A stretch of 64,000 nt of DNA from Dermatophagoides farinae (Eukaryota; Arthropoda; Arachnida; Sarcoptiformes; Pyroglyphidae): NCBI RefSeq assembly GCF_024713945.1, contig NC_134677.1:8268001-8332000 (forward strand). Reading direction: 5' to 3'. A program made the position numbers and the translations under genes. Numbering within the stretch: the stretch's first letter is position 1; each line of letters begins with the position of its first letter. Below are positions 23,960 to 36,412 of this stretch, piece by piece. The notes under the pieces were generated by a model that was given only the letters and a program-made list of their open reading frames with translations, did not search any database and was not told where the DNA came from.

Positions 23960-24493
23960 ATGATTCAAACTGGCTTACCTTGCGCGCGCCTTAGTCTTTC
24001 TTTCTCTCTCTATCTATCTAAATCGTTCCATAATAATTTGAAAAATCTTATAGTTGCTATAACTGGCTCTTTGAACGGATTCAAAAAGATGTTTATAATG
24101 AACACAAACACAAACTGTGTTGTGTGTGTGTGTGTATCTCGGTTATTATCTACGGTTCATCATCATCATGAATGAATGAATGAATTCATTTCAATAAGCA
24201 CGTTTTTTTTTATTTTTTGGACTGTTGTAAAAATTTACTAAACCGCAGCAACTAACTACAACACCATCATCATCGTGAATAATGTAAAAAAGCATATAAC
24301 ATGTGAAATTCTCATCATAAATGTGTGAATTTGTCTGTGCATGTATGTATGATGATGATGATCATGATGACTGATTAATAACAATCTGATAAACTTTATA
24401 TTACAGCTAAAATTTTCTTCTTTTTTTTTGTTCAATGCTATTTGGTGTACTACCATTCTTTATTATCATTCATCACCGTTTATTGAAATAATG

Positions 24494-24522
24494 AACAACA
24501 ACAACAACAACAACAACAACAA
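24494..24522. repeat. (CAA)n microsatellite
   Basis: About nine uninterrupted CAA units in the intergenic interval. Confidence 0.85.
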
Positions 24523-24592
24523 AGGATTGGCTATCACTGCCATTTTCATTCATTCATCTACAACAATTCATCTATTCTAAGAATATATTCCT

Positions 24593-24596
<4 letters not shown>

Positions 24597-24630
<34 letters not shown>
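24597..24630. repeat. (TG)n microsatellite
   Basis: Fourteen or so TG dinucleotides, ended by a tgcgtg variant. The longest dinucleotide run in this interval. Confidence 0.9.
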
Positions 24631-24633
<3 letters not shown>

Positions 24634-25975
24634 TATGTGGTAAGATGACAAATGAAATTCAATGCATAATAATAATGATGATTATGATAAGAAAACATGT
24701 CTATAAACATGTGATTGATTATTATCATCATCAACAACAGCAACAACAACAACAACAGTGTCATTATTATGATCATAATCATCGGCAAACCATCATTCGA
24801 TAATAACAACAATCAGTGATCAACAATATCACTAAAATACATTTTGTGTTTGGTTGAAAAATGTGAATGAAAAATTTAAAAAAAAAATCCTTTTCATATC
24901 ATTTTACCTATTTGATTATTAGTTCAGTGTAATTTATATATTTTGGATGAGGTGATTGATTATTTTTTTCTGTCATAGTTTCAATCATCCATAGAAAATT
25001 CAGAAATTTTTTTTTACGTGCCATACATACCCATCATATATAACCAAGAAAAACAGGATGTCAATGAATATGTAAGTTTTTATTTGTTGTTGTTGTTTTG
25101 ATTGAATTATTTTATTATTATTTGAGAAAAAATTTTTTTTTTTTTTTGTTTTGTTTCTGGCCATAACTAACGTGGAAATATGTCTTTTTTTCCACTGTTG
25201 TTGTTGTTGTTTTCGTTGTTGAAAATGATTCAAATACGTGGTGATTAACCACGTTATATCAAATGATGATGATGATGATGGCCAAAAAAACCCATTCATC
25301 TAGAATAGAAAGCGGAACAACAACAACAACAACAATAGTTTCATGAAATGTTTTGATATTATTGTTTCTGTGTGTGTGTGTATCTGTATTTTAGTGCAAA
25401 CAACTTTTATTGGAACGCATAAAAAAAAACAAATTCAATTTTTTCATTTTTTCATTTTTTTCTTGGTTCCAAACGAAAATTTCCAAATCAATAATGATGA
25501 TGATAGTGATGGTGATTGTTAATAACGAAATTGATATACATTACGATGATGATGATGATGATGAGTTTAAAATGAATAATAAAAATAAAAAACTAGATGC
25601 TTGAATACCGAAATAAACAATGGATGGAACATGTATATAAAATCAAACAAACAAACAAACACTCGTATACTCACTACTCAAACACACAGTAGTGTCATCA
25701 GAAAAAAAAAATTTTTTTTTTTCATTTCTCAAAATAAAAATCAAACGAATGAATCAAGTAATGATGATGATGATGATGATTTTTTATTTTTATTTTTATT
25801 TTCATTGAACATACACACACACACACACACACAAACATGTGATTGCGTGAAATGCAAAATGAAACTTACTTGCAATATACTGTTGTTGTTGTTTTTTTTT
25901 GCATCATTTTTCGTTCGTTTTTATGATGATTATGATGATTTAAGGGCTAGGAATTCCAATTTTTCTTCCGATTTC

Positions 25976-26011
25976 ATCATCATCATCATTATTATTATTA
26001 TTATTATTATT
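25976..26011. repeat. compound (CAT)n(ATT)n microsatellite
   Basis: CAT units grade into ATT units. A 25-base poly-T tract follows at 26075-26099. Confidence 0.85.
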
Positions 26012-26287
26012 GCCGAGAAAAAGAAATGGTGATGGAAATATCATCACAATTGTGTTTTGAATTCAAATTCAAAATTTTTTTTTTTTTTTTTTTTTTTTTG
26101 AAGGCCAAGCGGAACAATGAATAAAAAAATGATGTACATTGTATGTGTGTGCGTGCAAACAACTCACATGATTAATGTGAATTGTTTTTTCCCATTGAAT
26201 TAATTGATATATAGAATCTTTATCTTTTTTTTTTTTAAATTTCACTTTTCATTTTTTCAATATGATAATATTAGATTTTTATCCAAA

Positions 26288-29200
26288 ATGTTCATCAAAT
26301 CAATACAAAACGTATTGATAATAGCCATATTAATAATGATAATCGATATCGATAATCAAAAATTGTTCACCAATGCCAATATACAAACATGGACAATAAA
26401 TGGCATTACAACAAGAACTTCATTTCAATTATCTCAACGTGATAAACGCCAACCACAACAACAACAGCCAAAAGTCAATCGATCCATTTTAAACAACAAT
26501 AATAGTAGCAATGGAAAATTTATTTTTGATGTAAGAATTTTTTTTGTTTGTCACCATTTTCATTTTTATTAATAATAATAATTTTATTCATTCATTCATC
26601 ATTTTATGTAGACAAATTTTAATTCACAATTTTTAGATTTTATACAACCACCATCAATTAATAATGATAGATTTCTATCCAGATTAACCGGTATGAATCT
26701 TAATCATATAATCGAATCGGCAACAAAAAAAGTGAATAAACGTTTCGATGTGATTGAGCCAAATATCTATAAAAATAGTAAGTATATGATCGATGAATTC
26801 GTTCGTTTGTTGTTGTTATGGTTGTTGTAATTATTATTTTTTTCACAAAAAATTGAATAAATAACAACAGATGCAGCTCAAAAGCCAGGTTCGATTGGCT
26901 GGCTAGTTGGAGCATCGACAGCATCGAATACAATTGTTAAGAATTTATCACGTGCAGCATTAATAGCGGAAGAAGCTACCAATATGATTGTTGAAAAGTA
27001 GGTAAATATTTCATTTTTTTAATCAAATCGATTGGCTCAATTTGTTCATTTTATTTATTAAGATATAAACTAAATCTAGATCAAATTATGTTCAGCCTAG
27101 CTGATTTGAACATTCAATCAACATCATTATGGCGTGATTGTCCTGTTCATAAAAAAACTAATCCACTAGTCTGTTATCCTGGCCAATATCGTTCCTACTC
27201 GGGTCATTGTAATAATGTTGAAAATCCTGATTGGGGTTGTGCCAATTTGCCATATAAAAGAGCACTGGTACCACGTTATGGTGATGGTGTTTCAAAAATT
27301 CGCCGTTCAATTACCGGTTCAGAATTGCCATCAGCTCGTGATGTTTCATTAGCCGTTCATCAAGGACATGAAAGTCCTTTTTCTCACATTACAACGATGA
27401 CATCGTTTCTAGGTCAATTTATATTTCATGATCTTTCTAGTGTGGCCCAGTCTATCGGTTTTAATGGCCAACGTATTCGTTGTTGTGGCCTAATGAAAGC
27501 TGAGCTCATACATCCTGAATGTCATCCGATTAAAATAACATCAAATGATCCATTTATGCAAAGATTAAATCAAAAATGTATGGAATATGTACGATCAAGT
27601 CCAACGATTAGAAATCGTTGTAGTTTAGGTCCTCGAGAACAAATCAATCAAGTAAGATCATCGAAAATTATTGCTATTCAAGTTTTTACATTGTAAAACA
27701 TATCCAATACACATACAGGTCACTTCATTTCTCGATGGATCAACTATTTACGGTTCGTCAAAGGAGAAAGTATTATCATTGAGATCGATGAAAAATGGAC
27801 AACTCAAGAGCATCAAATTATCGAGTAATTTTTTCTTTGATTGCATTTTTTATGCCGTTTTTATTTGTCAATTTGTTTTTTTTCTTGTTATTTATTTCCG
27901 GCAGAAAAAAGTAAAGGGTTGTTGCCTATTCAAGATGGAAATCATTCGCATGATTGCAAAATGAGCGGCAATAATCATAAATGTTTCAAATCAGGAGACG
28001 ACAGGTTTCTCTTTTTTTTATTTATTTTTTTTAAATCAAAAAAAATTTTTGTTTTTGAATTAGTTAGGTCGTCATCGATTAATTAATCTTGTTACTAAAT
28101 ATTCATATCGTTTCGTTTTCTTTTTTTTTTACTTCGTTTCTCTCTATTAGAGTGAATGAAAATCTTGGCCTGACCATCATACATACATTGTTTATGCGTG
28201 AACATAATCGCATTGCACGTAAACTTTCTGCATTGAATCCACATTGGAATGATAATGAAATATTTGAAGAAGCGCGTAAAATTGTTGGTGCACAAATACA
28301 ACATATAACATATAATGAATTTTTACCAAACGTATTGGGTGAAGAAACTGTTGATAATTATGGTTTACGACTATTGAATGATGGCTACTATCGTGATTAT
28401 GATATGAATTTTAATCCAACCATTGAAAATGCTATTGCAAATGCTGTTTTTTATTTCCTATTCACAACAATGCCATCGGCAATGGAACGTTATTCAAAAG
28501 AATTACATATGATCGGTTTCACTAAGATGACTGAATCATTTTTTAATCCAAGTGAAATGTATACAAACAAATTGGATGAATATCTAATGGGAATGGTTAG
28601 CCAAAATGCTAAAAGTTCGGATCCATTTGTTACCGATGAAATGACCAATGGTTTGATGAATAATAATAATGATTCTAAAGAGGCATTTGATTTTGTTGCT
28701 TTTGCCATACAAAGAGGTAGAGATCATGGACTTCCTGGATATGTTGAATATCGACGGGCTTGTCAAATTGAACCATTAATTAATCGTTTCGAGGATTTAT
28801 CCACAACGATGAGAAATGATGTTCTAAAACGTTTATCTAATCTTTACAAGTAAGCTGTATTAATTAGTTGAAAAAAAATTTTCTGTGTTTGCACTGTATC
28901 TAATTAGACATGTTTTTCAACACAGAAATGTACGTGATATTGATTTATTAACTGGAGGCTTAGCTGAAAAGCCAGTACGTGGTGGTCTTGTTGGTCCAAC
29001 ATTTGCCTGTTTATTGGCCAGACAATTCAATGCATTAAGACGTGGTGATCGATTCTGGTATGAAAACGATATGCCACCATCATCATTCAGTGTTGAACAA
29101 TTGACAGAAATACGAAAATCATCATTAGCACGTATTGTTTGTGATAATGGTGATCAAACTGAATTTGTGCAGCCATCACCAATGATTGCATCGGATATTT

Positions 29201-32157
29201 ATCTAAATGCTTTTCAATATTGTAGTACGGAAATTATACCACAAATAAATCTGGATAAATGGCGAACAAACAAAGCCAGATTAAGTGCACCATTATCTAT
29301 TGATGATGAATCAATAAGAAAAGCAATACATCGTGCTAAAAGAGAAATTGATTCATTGTATGAAAGAGAAAAAACACTACTACCATCTAACAATAGTGGA
29401 TTATCACAGGCACAAAAAATGCATTATAATCGTGGCAGGAGAATCAAACGACAAACATTCAATAATCAATCATTGATTTTAGAAAGAGCAACACATGGTA
29501 TATTGAAACAAATTCGAAACGGTAGAGATCGTGAAGCAAGTAATGATGTATTGGATGATATACAAAATCTAGTTACATCATTACCACAACATGAACTTGG
29601 TGAATATCTAAAAAATCAGATACTCATACAAAATCAAAATGTCATTGAACAATGTCAAGATTATTCGCTACCATGTGATCATACATCAAAATATCGTACA
29701 ATCAATGGATGGTGTAATAATTTACATAATCCAGAATATGGTACTAGTATGCGTTTGTTTAATCGTTTTTTATTGCCCGTTTATGAAGATGGTATTGGTG
29801 CGCCAAGAAAATCGTCAGCAAAAAAGAATAAAAATCTACCATCACCACGTTTAGTATCGGTTGTGGTGCATGGTGATACCCATTCACCACATGTTCGTTA
29901 TGTAAGTATCGAGTTTTTTTTTTTGCTTTTTTATCAATGTTGCCAAAATTAAGCTTTATTTTTTTATTTTTATTTCTATTCAGTCATTGATGACAATGCA
30001 ATGGGGACAGGTAAGTGCAAAATACTTAGGCACATTTATAGCTCTTTTATATTTATTTATTCAAAATAACCAACCAGTTCCTCGATCATGATTTAACATT
30101 CACGCCAATGTATTTAACATCGAATGGACAATTATTGAATTGTAAATCATGTAATTCAAGAAAGACAGTACATCCTGAATGTTGGCCAATTACCATTCCG
30201 AAAAATGATCCATTTTTCAAGAACAGTAAAAATCATTGTTTACATTTTGTACGTTCAATGAATGCCCAAAAAACATTGGGTCCACGTGAACAAATGAATG
30301 ATCTGACTTCTTTTATTGATGGTTCACAAATTTATGGATCAAATTATTGTGATGCACATCGATTACGAACATTTAGACGTGGAAAACTTAATACAACTAG
30401 ACATGCTATTCGTAATATGAAAGATTTATTGCCACAAACTATTGGTAATATTGAATGTAAAGCACCATCAGGATTTTGTTTTGATGCTGGTGATCATCGA
30501 GCCAGTGAACAGCCAAGTTTAGCTTGTAAGTTGTCTTGTTTTTTTTTTATCCAATTGATAATGTAAATGAATGTGAAATTTATTTTTATTTGATTCTCAA
30601 GGCATACATACGATCATTATACGTGAACATAATCGAATAGCCGAAAAACTTTCTCAACTTAATATTCATTGGGATGATGAACGAGTCTATCAAGAGACAC
30701 GTAAAATTATTTCCGCTTTTTTACAGCAAATTACCTATAGAGAATTTTTACCACGATTACTTGGTAGAGATTATATGACAAGATTTGATATAAATCCATT
30801 AGATAGTGGCTATTATAATGGTTACGATGATGATTGTGATGCAACGATTAAAAATGAATTTTCAGCTGCCGTTTTCCGTCTTGGTCATACATTGTTAAAA
30901 CCATCATTTGAACGTCTTGATGTCAACTATCAGCCGATTAAACAGCCAATGAAATTACGTGAAGGTTTTTTCAATTCAGATATGCTCTATGAACGTAAGT
31001 TGAACAATTCAAATTCAAATTCAATTGAATAAATTGAGATCGTTTTTTTTTGCATCACTAAATAAGCATTTGCAACCGATGAACTATTACGTGGTTTAGT
31101 CACATCTAGTATAGAAAAATTTGACAATTCAATTACGGAAGAAATAACAAATCATTTGTTTGAAGATCTAAAAAAACCATTCTCAGGAATGGATCTTATA
31201 TCATTGAATTTACAACGTGCACGTGATCATGGTATACCATCGTATAATCAATATCGTCGACTATGTAATATGACGGTAGCGAAAAATTTTGAAGATTTAA
31301 GCAATGAAATACCGATGCCAGTGATAAAAAAATTAAAATTAGTTTATGAGTAAGTTGAAACATTGTAAAATTTTATTCATCATCTTCATCATTTATGTTT
31401 TAATTACAACAAAGACATGTAGATGACATTGATCTATTTACTGGTGGTATAGCTGAAAATTCATTACACGGAGCATTGGTAGGACCAACAATCGGTTGTT
31501 TACTTGGGCTACAATTTCGTTCATTACGTAAATGTGATAGATTTTGGTATGAAAATGCAAATGTGTTCACACGTTTCACATCGGAACAATTGGCCGAAAT
31601 ACGTAAAGTAACATTATCGAAAATAATCTGTACAAATAGTGATCAGATTTTGCATATACAAAAACAATCTATGGATCTACATGATTTATTTTTGTAAGTT
31701 TATTTTTCGATCAATTAGTGAATGAAATTTAATCAATTAACACCAATTTGATTAGAAATCCACGTTTACCTTGCACATCGTTACCGGAGATGGATTTGAA
31801 TAAATGGAGAACCAATGATAAACATTGTATGATAGGTGGCCAGATGATATTGCTTGGCCGATATGGTCGTCTAAGTCCATGCGTGAATTGTCTTTGTAGT
31901 GTTGAAGGGGTAAGGTTTTTCAATTCTAAAGTTTATAATAATATCCATATAACAATTTTCTAATTTCATTTTAGTCGATTTGTCAATCGATACGTGTGGA
32001 AAATTGCCAAGATTTAACAACGAGCTTTACAGTGCAACAAATTTTAGCTGATCAATCATGTGTAGTACAATGTGCATATTCGATTCGTAATAATCAACAA
32101 CAACAATTACAAACATCAACACGAACGTTTATGTCAATGTTACATTTGAATTTTTAG
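26288..32157 (+). CDS. secreted animal haem peroxidase with two peroxidase domains, the first lacking key haem residues
   Basis: Fifteen exons, all in phase, give 1590 residues. The first three exons encode a signal peptide (FIKSIQNVLIIAILIMIIDID) and a 150-residue propeptide region. Domain 1 runs from CPVHKKTNPLVC (about residue 190) to about 800; domain 2 from about 920 to the end. The linker holds a basic site GRRIKRQ that could be cleaved by a furin-like protease. Domain 2 has the full set: MQWGQFLDHDLTFTP (distal His, ester Asp), TSFIDGSQIYGS (Ca loop), IIIREHNRIAEKL (catalytic Arg and haem-linked Glu), FRLGHTLLKP (proximal His, 30886-30888) and LNLQRARDHG. Domain 1 keeps REHNRIARKL and TSFLDGSTIYGS but reads GQFIFHD, FYFLFTTMP and FAIQRGRDHG. 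A 27-base exon (29984-30010) encodes SLMTMQWGQ. Chorion-peroxidase-like; likely roles are tyrosine cross-linking of cuticle or eggshell, which is inference. Confidence 0.92.
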
Positions 32158-32321
32158 TTCATCGGTTTTTTTTATTATTGTTTTATTTAGTGATCAATCA
32201 TTTATTTTTTTCCTTTGTAAATTTTATTTTTTTTCTCATCATCATAGTTCATTTTTGTTGATTTTTTTTGATTAAATTTGTTCATTATTATTACATATCA
32301 ATCATCGAAAACATTGTTTTA

Positions 32322-33767
32322 TTATGTTGATGTTATACGAATTAGTGTATCTGTGGCCACAGTGGCCAAAAAATAAGATCCAAGTAATAAATGACCTATA
32401 AAATAGATTGAACCAAATATTGGCCACCATAGTTTACGATATAGGAAGATAAATGATAAAAATCCATAGCCAAGAAAATAGAATGTATAAAGACGGCCAA
32501 TAATCCAAATGATTAAATTTGATCCATATCCATTGAATGAATATTGTTGGCGACATTTTTCCAGAAATGGAAAGCAATTTTTCTCAAAAAATGACAATAG
32601 AAATTCGATGAAAAAAGCCATATGATATCCACTTTCAAAACCATGCCATATTGATAGAAATGTTAATGTTATTATTTGACTTAAATAGACATTACCAAGA
32701 AATTTTAATCGTCGATAAATATATTTGAATGCAAATGTATTTGTCGATATATTGTATGATTTGATTATACTGGTGAATGATGTGGCTGTTTCAAAGGCAA
32801 TATAATTGATGTTACTATAGGTACCTATTCCATCTTGTTGTGCAATACCGGTCACTAGACATGATGATTCGGCAATCAACCAGCAAAGAATATATTTATA
32901 CATATAAATTTTGGTTACAATTGCTATCGATGTCCATTTCCAGACAAAGCAAGAATTCTGATAATCTTCACTAAGCAAATATTCTACAGGCCAATATTTT
33001 GAACCAATAAAATAGATGATTGTGACAAAAAAACTACCAATTAGACGAATGATGCTTGATTGTATTTTTTGTTGTACATCATAATCGTTTGTTTTCAATA
33101 ATTTTTCATATGAAACATACGTTATCAATGGACCGACAAAAAATGAAGCAGGAAAATAACAATAAGATAAATAGTTGACAAAGTTTGGTAGATTTATGAT
33201 CGATGTATTTATGTGACGATAGTTGCCAGTCGAATCCTGTTGATGTAATAGAAAAAAAAATTGTTTATTTTATTCATATGAATAAGATGGTGATAAAAAA
33301 TAGAATAAATAAAATACCTTTTTATTGGTCTTTAATTTATTTGTTTGTCCATCCAATATATCAAATGAGAATGCAATCAAACGTAAAGTTAGAATACATT
33401 GTGGCATGGTCCATGTAAGTGAATAATTCCAATCCACTTGAGTCAAATAATATCCATAAAGAAGATATGCCATTGTGAATAACATATTCATGGTCAATGC
33501 AATTCGTTGTGGTAAACATTTCAAGGTTAGATAACAGAAACAACAATTGATAAATGAATGAATGGTGTTTGATCCATAAGCCCAAATGGTCAATAATAAA
33601 CCAGTGATGAGAAAATAAAAACTTTTAAAATGACTAGATTTAGATTGCATAAGCAATGCAAATACTAAACAAATTATATAAGTACAGATGACTGCCGTGA
33701 ATAAAACGATGGCATCAAATGGTATTTCTAATTGTTGACTAATTGATCGGACTAGATTAGTTAACAT
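32322..33767 (-). CDS. LPCAT3: MBOAT lysophospholipid acyltransferase 5 (LPCAT3/nessy type)
   Basis: Two exons (33318-33767 and 32322-33236) join in phase 0 and give 454 residues; human LPCAT3 has 487. It is a multi-pass protein with hydrophobic segments throughout. Diagnostic MBOAT blocks: NYLSYCYFPASFFVGP, the Asn region in NISTNTFAFKYIYRRLKFLGN, and the catalytic His region FLSIWHGFESGYHMAFF. The family re-acylates lysophosphatidylcholine and related lysolipids in the ER, favouring polyunsaturated chains. The C-terminus is short and lacks an obvious KK retrieval signal. It converges with the peroxidase gene (164 bases between stops) and diverges from WASHC2. Confidence 0.9.
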
Positions 33768-34035
33768 TTTTGTTTTGTTTTTAGTTTTTTTTTGTTGATG
33801 ACTTGTATATAATTAATTAATACATGATTGTAAGTAAATAAGAATCTAAAAAAAAAATTTCTATAACGGCCACTATTCAATTCATTCAAGTATAAATGGT
33901 ATATATCTACTCAAATAGTTGAATCGGTTGGAATAGATTTATATATATATATTTTTTTTTGGATTAAAGTTCCAAACACCCTAATTTGATTTTTGATTTT
34001 TTTTAATATTCCAAACAAATAAAATTCATTTCAAT
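33768..34035. promoter_or_regulatory. shared divergent promoter region, LPCAT3 / WASHC2
   Basis: Only 268 bases separate the two start codons, so both promoters and 5' UTRs must lie here. It contains a TATA-rich string (tttatatatatatat near 33939-33953) and A/T runs. Confidence 0.55.
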
Positions 34036-36366
34036 ATGTCTGAGGTAATTTTTTATTGTAATTAAATTTTTTCTCTTTATTCATTATTGTTTTTGGTTTT
34101 ATTTCTCAATGCAATGTAATTATAGAACCAAGATGAAGCATTCAAATCGATCAATGAATTTGAACAGAATAAATCTAAATGGAATCTAATTTATGATCTA
34201 AAAGTAATTGATTCGAATGATTTTGTTTTTTCACTATTTTGATGTTGTCGTTTTTTTCTTCATTAGCTTTTAGGATTACTGAAAAATACTGGTGATGGAT
34301 TTTTGAATAAAATTCGACAAAGCTTACAAGAAATTGAAAATTTATCACATAAAACAAATGTATGTTTATTTTGTTTTTTTTTTTTTTTTTTTTTTTTGGT
34401 TGAAAACAATTATTTTATTCAAAGTTTTCTTCGTAGACATCTGCAAATAAAATCAACAATCTAATCACAAGTATTTTAATATTAACAAATGTAAAATTCA
34501 TTGAAAATCGTGTTTATGATGAAGATATTAAAGACATTACATCGAAAACGAGCAACAATTCAAATCGAATCACTTCATCATCTGCCATCATACAACCACC
34601 ATCAAAAGATAATGATGAGGATGAAAAGAAGCTTATAAATCGCCTTGAAAATTCTATTGATGATGCATTGAAAAGATTGACATCGAAATATAAAATCTCT
34701 CATGAAGATTTCATCGGAAACAATGGCTACAATCTTCTACATAAATTGTATTCACAGAAAAATTCGTATGTACATAGAAATTTGCCTTATCTGATTGGAA
34801 GTGATGAATACTTGAAAGATACATTTGTTGGACTGAAATCTGACGATAGTCAACATGACACTGTGATAAATCTAACCAATGATGGAACAGATTCAATGTT
34901 TGACAATAAAGAAGATATTGTGGATCATGCAAATGTCTCGAAACGTTTTGAGGGACAAAATTTTTCACCATCAATATTTCCAAACAATGCTGATGATGTT
35001 GATCCAGTAATCGTGTTTCCTAGTACTTCCAAACCATTCGAACCGCCACCAATTGACAAAAATGTGATCGATATTTTCAATCATACAAAAAATGATTCGA
35101 TATTCGTGGCCGAAAGCAGCGATGATGATGATATTTTTGTCCGTCCAACCATAACCAATAATAGGCCTTTATTATTCGATGACCATGATGTTGACGATGA
35201 TGGTGGTGAGATATTTCCAACAGCATCAATATCTACATCACATCATGATGATAAAGGTAGTTTATTTGGAAATGATAATCTGGAAAAAAATCAAAGTGAA
35301 GTAAACAATGAAGAAAAATCTAAAATCAAGAATATTGATGAAAAATTTTTACAAAGCGATTCCGATAATGATTCTGTTGATATATTCACTACGAAAACTA
35401 GTCGAAAATCTGCCTTAAAAACCACTTTAAAAGAGTTCATATTCTCTTCTGATGATGATGACGATGATGATTTATTCAATAAGCTAATATCAAAAGCGCC
35501 AAATAAAATGGAAAAACAACCAGATAGTAATTCACTTATAATCAATGAAACTATCGATGATGATCCAACATTATCACCAGATGATTCAGTTTCAACGACA
35601 AAAATTCAATCAAAACCTACATTGTCTAATGTGATCAAAGAGCTTAATTCTGTTATTCAAAATAAAGTTTCATCATCAACAAATCAAGCAACAACAATCA
35701 TTCCTTCTTCATCTTCCTCTTCTGCTGTTCCCGATATGATTGAAACGAAGAAAGAAACCAGTGAAATAATAATCGATACACAAGATGAATTAAACTCGAT
35801 GCTTAAACATAAATTGAATCTAAGTTCGAATCGTCAACGTAAACCACCATCCAGAAATGTTTTAAGAGCATCGTTATCAAATCCTCAATCGTTATTCAAT
35901 GATCAGCATGATAATGATGACAATCCATCATCATCAGTCACATTAAATTCGGAAAAATCCGCAAATGAAGTAAAAACAAATGAAAAAATAGAGCCTACAA
36001 CAACACCATTAGAAAATTCAACTCATAAACCACATCAACCATCATCTGTTAAAGAGCCATCGAAATCACTATTTGATTCATCTGACAGTGATGATGATTT
36101 ATTTAAAAAGCCAAATCTAATTCAACCTAATCATCAACAGAAACAGACAACGATTACGAAAAAAACAAACATTCTATTTACCGATAGTGATGATGAATTA
36201 GATTTTCAACGGCCAGTAGTTGTATCCAAAACCACCACGATAAAAAAGAAGAGCATTTTTGATGATGACAGCGATACTGATGACGGTAAGTATATATTTG
36301 TAAATGATAAAATTACAAGTCTAATACGAGATGCATTTTTTTCATACAGATTTATTCAAATTTTGA
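34036..36366 (+). CDS. WASHC2: WASH complex subunit 2 (FAM21)
   Basis: Five exons (34036-34044, 34126-34203, 34267-34359, 34437-36285, 36350-36366) give 681 residues; vertebrate FAM21 has about 1340. The first coding exon is nine bases (Met-Ser-Glu). The N-terminal head that binds the WASH complex is clear: WNLIYDLKLLGLL, ILTNVKFIENRVYDEDI and NLPYLIGSDEYLKDTFVGL match FAM21. The rest is disordered with repeated acidic-LF motifs (DDDLFNK, SLFDSSDSDDDLFKKP, NILFTDSDDEL and the terminal DDDLFKF), which in FAM21 bind retromer VPS35. The role is to recruit the actin-nucleating WASH complex to endosomes. The tail is about half the vertebrate length but ends on an LF motif, so it is probably complete. 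The stop is 46 bases from the BRAP stop on the other strand. Confidence 0.88.
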
Positions 36367-36412
36367 ACATGAAATAAAAATGTTATTTATTTATTTTATC
36401 TTGAGAAAAGTC

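Larger units (their letters stand above)
22540..26287. other. 3.7 kb gene-poor, simple-repeat-rich interval
   Basis: Between the BIN3 start and the peroxidase start there are scattered CAT/ATG, CAA/GTT, TG/CA and poly-A/T tracts. Open frames here are made of these repeats (Met/Asp/His/Cys-Val runs) and have no protein character. Both neighbouring genes point away from it, so it probably holds their control regions. I saw no conserved microRNA sequence, tRNA or transposon ends. Confidence 0.5.

Noticed and set aside
23391-26032. Several open frames of 60-140 codons in the gene-poor interval
   Set aside because: They translate to Met, Asp, His, Phe and Val-Cys runs from CAT, GTT, TG and poly-T repeats, lack splice-consistent partners and resemble no protein.
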